Assembly (NCBI GenBank): GCA_035235625.1
Contig: CP141142.1
Coordinates: forward strand, 34,668,995-34,732,994
DNA length: 64,000 nt
Reading direction: 5' to 3'
Source: Saururus chinensis
Taxonomy: Eukaryota > Streptophyta > Magnoliopsida > Piperales > Saururaceae
The notes under the pieces were generated by a model that was not told where the DNA came from, did no database searches, and saw only the letters and a list, made by a program, of their open reading frames with translations. Shown here one piece after another: positions 60,175 to 64,000 of the stretch; the stretch's first letter is position 1, and each line of letters starts with the position of its first letter. Made by a program: the position numbers and the translations under genes.

Positions 60175-60942
60175 TGTAGCGCACGTGAATCGCGCGGGGC
60201 ATGGGGTGCGCTTGCGTTGTCCGCAGCAGCAACTTGTCGCCCAGATCTTACTAAAGCCAGGGTTGGCTCCCAGTTTCCAACACGTCGATTCGATTCACCT
60301 CGAATACGAATCCATCTACCGTGCGCCACATTAACGGGCGCTTCAAGTCGCATAGTAACGCATTGATGTAGTGTAACGGGTCAGGGGCTACGTACTTATT
60401 AATCACATGAGGAAGCATTCTAAAAAATATTCATGTGCTGAAACTTCTATGCAATCTTTTTATTTTAGGTCATATTATTAAGTAATTGGCCGTCATGATT
60501 ATTTACAGCATATGGTTAAAAAAACATAAATAATAATATTTGCCTATTTATTCCCTATTTGCACTAAAGCTTAATCTAAAATCCGCCTTTAGACATATCA
60601 TACATGACAATAATTTTATTAGAAGGCTTGCAATGCTTGTCCACATAAACTTAAGTTTCATCTTTTTAAAGGATGGAGTCTATATACTTCAGAACCAGTT
60701 TATCAGTTTTCAATGATTTAGTCTTTTTAAATGATGAAACTTAACACTTGACCTTTCAAATCTAGTTTGAAAGTTTTCTTATTTTCCATTGATTTTGTCA
60801 TTTGAAATAACAAAATTAAATCTAAATTTTGTTTTTAAAATATTTATTTAGCTATAAAACAAACCCCTGTCAAAACAAACCCACATATAATTTTGTATCA
60901 TTATGAAACAAACCCACATGTAACTAGAAAGTCTATGAAAAA
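60175..60942. other. unassigned
   Basis: A GC-rich patch (60175-60390) with no recognised content is followed by AT-rich DNA. 60655-60800 has TTTCATC.../GATGAAA words like those at 63090-63250. Confidence 0.35.
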
Positions 60943-61383
60943 TTAATCTTGTGACTCCGGAAAACAAACCATAAATAAAATGTTCCAAAAAATTATGTTA
61001 TATATATAAACTTTACACTTTATATATTTAAAAAAAATTATCACAACAACTCTAATAAGTTCTACCCCTACTACGACCTCAACCCCGACCACACCCTTGG
61101 CCATTAAGCTAGTCCTCCTAGTCCACGTAGAAATTTGATTGATCATTCAAACACGCCTTTGAAGATAATGGGATAAGATCCGCACAAGCTGCCCACTATC
61201 GTCTAGTACATACTCTCGAAATAATAAACATCTTACAGGCGGAGGATGGGCTTGATCCAAAGGAGCTGGAGATGATGTATGTGGACTATCATGTGAAGTG
61301 GAAATTTGTGAAAATAAAAGAGGAGAGAAGGCTCTTGTAGATGAAGATGAAATATCTGTGTATGCAGCCAGCCTTGTAGACAT
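60943..61383 (-). pseudogene. C-terminal fragment of a transposon-type protein with Gly/Arg tail
   Basis: Minus-strand frame with HPPPVRCLLFREYVLDDSGQ and HYLQRR, then after a stop a Gly/Arg/Val-rich stretch that in another frame is GQGCGRG-GRSRGRTY. Proteins with the plant mobile domain often end in RGRGR tails, and a PMD exon lies 2.5 kb away on the other strand. The assignment is tentative. Confidence 0.35.
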
Positions 61384-62000
61384 CTAAGCTACCTCGTCGG
61401 TGTAATAATGCCCATGTATGTCTATAATAATTGATTGAAATAGTGACAAGCTATGAAGGACAACTTCATAGTGATCAATGATCGACTGACATAATGCTAA
61501 TAAGACCTCACCCGAAGTATATGTGTTAACATCGTTGATTAAATGTGCATATGTCTATCTCACTAAACCAAACTGTGATAGAAAATAAAATAAATGTCAT
61601 TAAACACTATACATGAAATAAGATAATATTATAATATAATTAAGATATGCTTACTAAAGTTGTCTCAGACGTGCTGCTAAGCTAATACATTATCTCATCT
61701 AAATCTTCGTGTGGTAGAGTATATTTTTATGTAATCATCAAATACCATTGCATGTACAAGCTACTAATATAAGAAATGATGTAGCAATCTCCCATTAGAT
61801 AATAGTTCCCCTCCAGTTATCTCATGCAGCAATATAGGCTGCATATTATGTACGACAATTAGTAATGTGGAAGCCTTGTCAAGTATTTCAATGGATGAAC
61901 TCTATCATATGAGGAGTAACCTACTCTAAGCCAAATTGAAGCATCACATGGTTAGGGATGTGCATATAAGTGGCATTCTAGATAGCCACACATCTTATCC
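61384..62000. other. no recognisable feature
   Basis: AT-rich; nothing found on either strand. Confidence 0.35.
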
Positions 62001-62530
62001 TACTACAACAAAAAGTACTATTGGCGATGCTTTTATTAACAACACAAAGAAAAATATCGCTAATAACTACTATTTGCAACACATATCAAAGTGTTGCAAA
62101 AAATTTCACTATTTATCACAAATAGTGGTGCTTTTTATAAAGCATCTCAAATACTAGTATTATTAGCGATGCTTGTATAAAAACGTCACTAATAGTTATA
62201 TTATTAGTTATGCTTTCTAAAAAATATCACTATTAGTTATACATTTTAAATAAAAAATAAAAATTTAGAATTATTTGCGACATTTTATGTGTCACAAATA
62301 GTATTAACACTAGTGACACTTTTTTAAAAGCATTGCTAATTTGTTGTACTATTAGAAACAATCACAAAAAAACTTTTGCAAATAAAATAATTTTTTTTTT
62401 AAATTATGCTTATTAGTGACGCTTTGTTAAGAGTGGCTCTAACAAGAACACTATTAGTGACGCTTTTAAAAAGCGTCGCTAATAATACCACTATTAGCGA
62501 CCCTTTTTCAAAAGCATCACTAATAGCTTT
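62001..62530. mobile_element. CACTA (En/Spm)-type terminus with subterminal repeats
   Basis: Begins TACTACAACAAAAAGTACTA, one base off the CACTACAACAAAA terminus of plant CACTA elements. Then comes an array of ATTAGCGACGCTTTT-like motifs and their inverses (for example GTGACGCTTTTAAAAAGCGT at 62458 and TATTAGCGACCCTTTTTC). Such dense subterminal repeats bind the CACTA-encoded TNPA-type protein. No transposase ORF or opposite terminus is visible, so this is a fragment or a non-autonomous element. Confidence 0.75.
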
Positions 62531-63000
62531 ATTAATTTAATTTATTTAATATTTATTATTTAAATATATAATAAATAAATATTAAAAAATTTAAAAATAA
62601 ACTCCTCAAATATAATATAATATATTTTATTTAATATTTATTATTTTTATATATAATAAATAAATAATAATAAAATAAGGAGAGAGAGTAAAGAGGAGAG
62701 AGAGAGAGACATAAGACAAAGGAGAGAGGAGAGAGGGGGAAGAAATTAATGTATATTTTTGAATTTTTTACTATATTATTAGATTTCAAAAATATTAAAA
62801 AATTAAAATAAAATATATTAGTAATTCTTCGTAAATTGTGTTGCTAATATGTTTTATTTAAATATTCTTATTAATTTTAAAATATAATTTTCAATAAAAG
62901 AGAGAGAGGGTAGAGAGAGGGAGGAATTTAATTTTGATTTTTTAAGATTTTTTATTAAGGGAAAATTATATAAATAATAATTAAAAAAATATTTACTAAA
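62531..63000. other. AT-rich DNA with GA-rich tracts
   Basis: GAGAGA-rich tracts at 62680-62740 and 62900-62930, otherwise A/T. No coding or RNA feature seen. Confidence 0.5.
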
Positions 63001-63028
63001 CCACTTTGGGAAATATTTCCCAAAGTGG
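63001..63028. repeat. 28-bp perfect palindrome
   Basis: Both halves read CCACTTTGGGAAAT from the outside in, giving a perfect 14-bp inverted repeat with no spacer. It lies upstream of the MULE/PMD block. Confidence 0.95.
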
Positions 63029-63089
63029 TATTCCTTTTTGCTACATAGGCACCAGCCAAACAGCTGGTTTGTGTGGCTTTTTTTTAATT

Positions 63090-63260
63090 TTTAAGTTGAT
63101 TTCGTCATTTAGAAGGATGAAATTGGTTTCAAGACAATTTCGTCATTCTAAACGATGAAACCGTTTATAAATTGACCCAGTTTCTTCGTTCTGAATGATG
63201 AAATCAACTTAAGCTGATTTTGTCGTTCTGAACGACGAAACTGCCATACTTATCCCATTT
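63090..63260. repeat. series of short TTTCGTC-GACGAAA hairpins
   Basis: Four or more successive inverted repeats, such as TTTCGTCATTCTAAACGATG and TTTGTCGTTCTGAACGACGA, spaced 30-45 bp apart. Each could form a short hairpin with a TTCTRAA loop. Confidence 0.85.
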
Positions 63261-63464
63261 CGTCCTTCGGTCTTGGCAACAATAATCAAAATAATTTTTT
63301 TTAAAAAATACTATTTGAAACTAATTTTATCACCTGTCCCCATTCATTCATTCAAAACATACACAATACATACACAACTTCATTCATTCCACCCATAACA
63401 AATATCATTAAAGTACATCATAGACGAGTAACAAATATATTACATCACAAGTAAAGTAATGTCA

Positions 63465-63502
63465 TAATCTCCTACGTCCTCGACCTCGTCCTCGACCTCG
63501 AT
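63465..63502 (-). pseudogene. Arg/Gly tail of a transposon-type protein
   Basis: Minus strand encodes HRGRGRGRGRRRRL followed by a stop, like the end of MULE-associated PMD proteins. Too short to identify with confidence. Confidence 0.3.
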
Positions 63503-63529
63503 GGTGTAAACAAAGTGGACAAAGTGAAC

Positions 63530-63623
63530 AATGGAAAGAGACGGTAGGGGAGGATATAAATGCGGGAGGTGTAAACAAAGTGGGCATAATAGTAAATCAT
63601 GTAGAAACCCTCCTGTTAATTGG
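63530..63623 (+). pseudogene. MULE transposase C-terminal zinc knuckle
   Basis: The frame encodes YKCGRCKQSGHNSKSC, a perfect CCHC zinc knuckle (C-x2-C-x4-H-x4-C), then RNPPVNW and a donor-like TG/GTAAAC. MuDR-type transposases and their PMD fusions carry this knuckle at the C-terminus of the transposase part. A stop precedes the frame and the DDE domain is missing. Splicing to the next exon is not in frame with the PMD as I read it, so the transposase part looks decayed. Confidence 0.7.
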
Positions 63624-63717
63624 TAAACATATAATCATCCTTTGTATTTATTCTATATTTTTAGTTACGTACGCATGTGTTCCTTTTGATTAATGATATG
63701 ATCTTAATTTTTCGCAG

Positions 63718-64000
63718 ATAATATCGATCATGCAGAGCCTTGTTACGGGCTAGGACCGAGTGACACTTCCATATTTATACAGCAGGAGTCACATAGGTCT
63801 ATTGCTATTTGGAGAGGAGAGGTATGATAATTTTTTTATAAATTTTGTTTCATTTTTTGGACGATATAGTACGCTATGTTAAAATTTTTAAATTTATTAT
63901 AGGACCCCAGGTGCCTTGAGTGCACCGAACATTTTAAATATCTCCGCCATTGGCCTATAGACGAGCGTATTTTACCTTATATCAAGCGTGCGGGTTTCAG
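63718..64000 (+). CDS. plant mobile domain (PMD) protein, 5' exons, runs off window
   Basis: Exon 63718-63821 (acceptor GCAG, donor GTATG) encodes NIDHAEPCYGLGPSDTSIFI and QQESHRSIAIWRGE. Exon 63903-64000+ encodes DPRCLECTEHFKYLRHWPID and ERILPYIKRAGF. The pattern GP.D.S.L..Q..HRS..IW, then Cys-rich text and a hydrophobic segment ending RAGF, is the start of MAIN/PP7-long-form-like plant mobile domain proteins. That domain is shared by host regulators and by MULE and Gypsy transposons. Both exons are open and splice in phase, so it may be more intact than its neighbours. With a MULE zinc knuckle just upstream, a transposon origin is more likely than a host gene. Confidence 0.7.

Overview
This is plant nuclear DNA, most likely from a seed plant with a repeat-rich genome. 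The evidence is a multi-exon gene with GT-AG introns up to 3.3 kb, an intronless family-1 UDP-glycosyltransferase, decayed Copia, Gypsy, LINE, CACTA, hAT, Stowaway and Mutator-type transposons, and a cluster of plastid-derived fragments. There are no bacterial-style operons, rRNA genes or CRISPR arrays. I cannot name the species from sequence alone.

Layout. 1-2750: a mosaic of plastid-derived fragments (trnT-GGU twice, trnC-like, accD, psaC, trnfM, trnL-UAA exon plus intron), with microsatellites and a fold-back element. 2750-11000: MITEs, a Copia RNase H remnant, and a decayed transposon ORF block interrupted by a hAT-like MITE. 11247-20700: giant LTRs on the minus strand. The first (11247-15578) is a clean solo LTR with a 5-bp target duplication. 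20750-27350: Copia fragments on both strands, then a LINE remnant. 27362-30860: another Gypsy-type LTR with its polypurine tract, minus strand. 30860-33500: AT-rich spacer. 33500-44130: the main gene, a nine-exon TOM1-like (VHS-GAT) protein. 44988-46421: a UGT92-like glycosyltransferase. 47069-58410: a Copia-type LTR, then two more giant LTRs and Gypsy RT/integrase debris. 58420-59384: an LTR-like segment containing an snRNA-type USE/TATA pair. 59385-60174: a broken partial copy of the last exon and 3' UTR of the TOM1-like gene. 60175-64000: CACTA terminus, palindromes, a MULE zinc knuckle and the first exons of a plant mobile domain (PMD) protein that runs off the window.

Function. Only two genes look intact. 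The TOM1-like protein should act as an ESCRT-0-like ubiquitin receptor in endosomal sorting. The UGT should glucosylate a small molecule. They lie on the same strand 1.1 kb apart, and nothing shows them working together. Nearly everything else is mobile-element debris. The most unusual items are the shared architecture of the 3-5 kb LTRs, an inverted pair of retroelement LTRs inside an intron of the TOM1-like gene, the inverted-repeat plastid mosaic, and the snRNA-like promoter module in a repeat.
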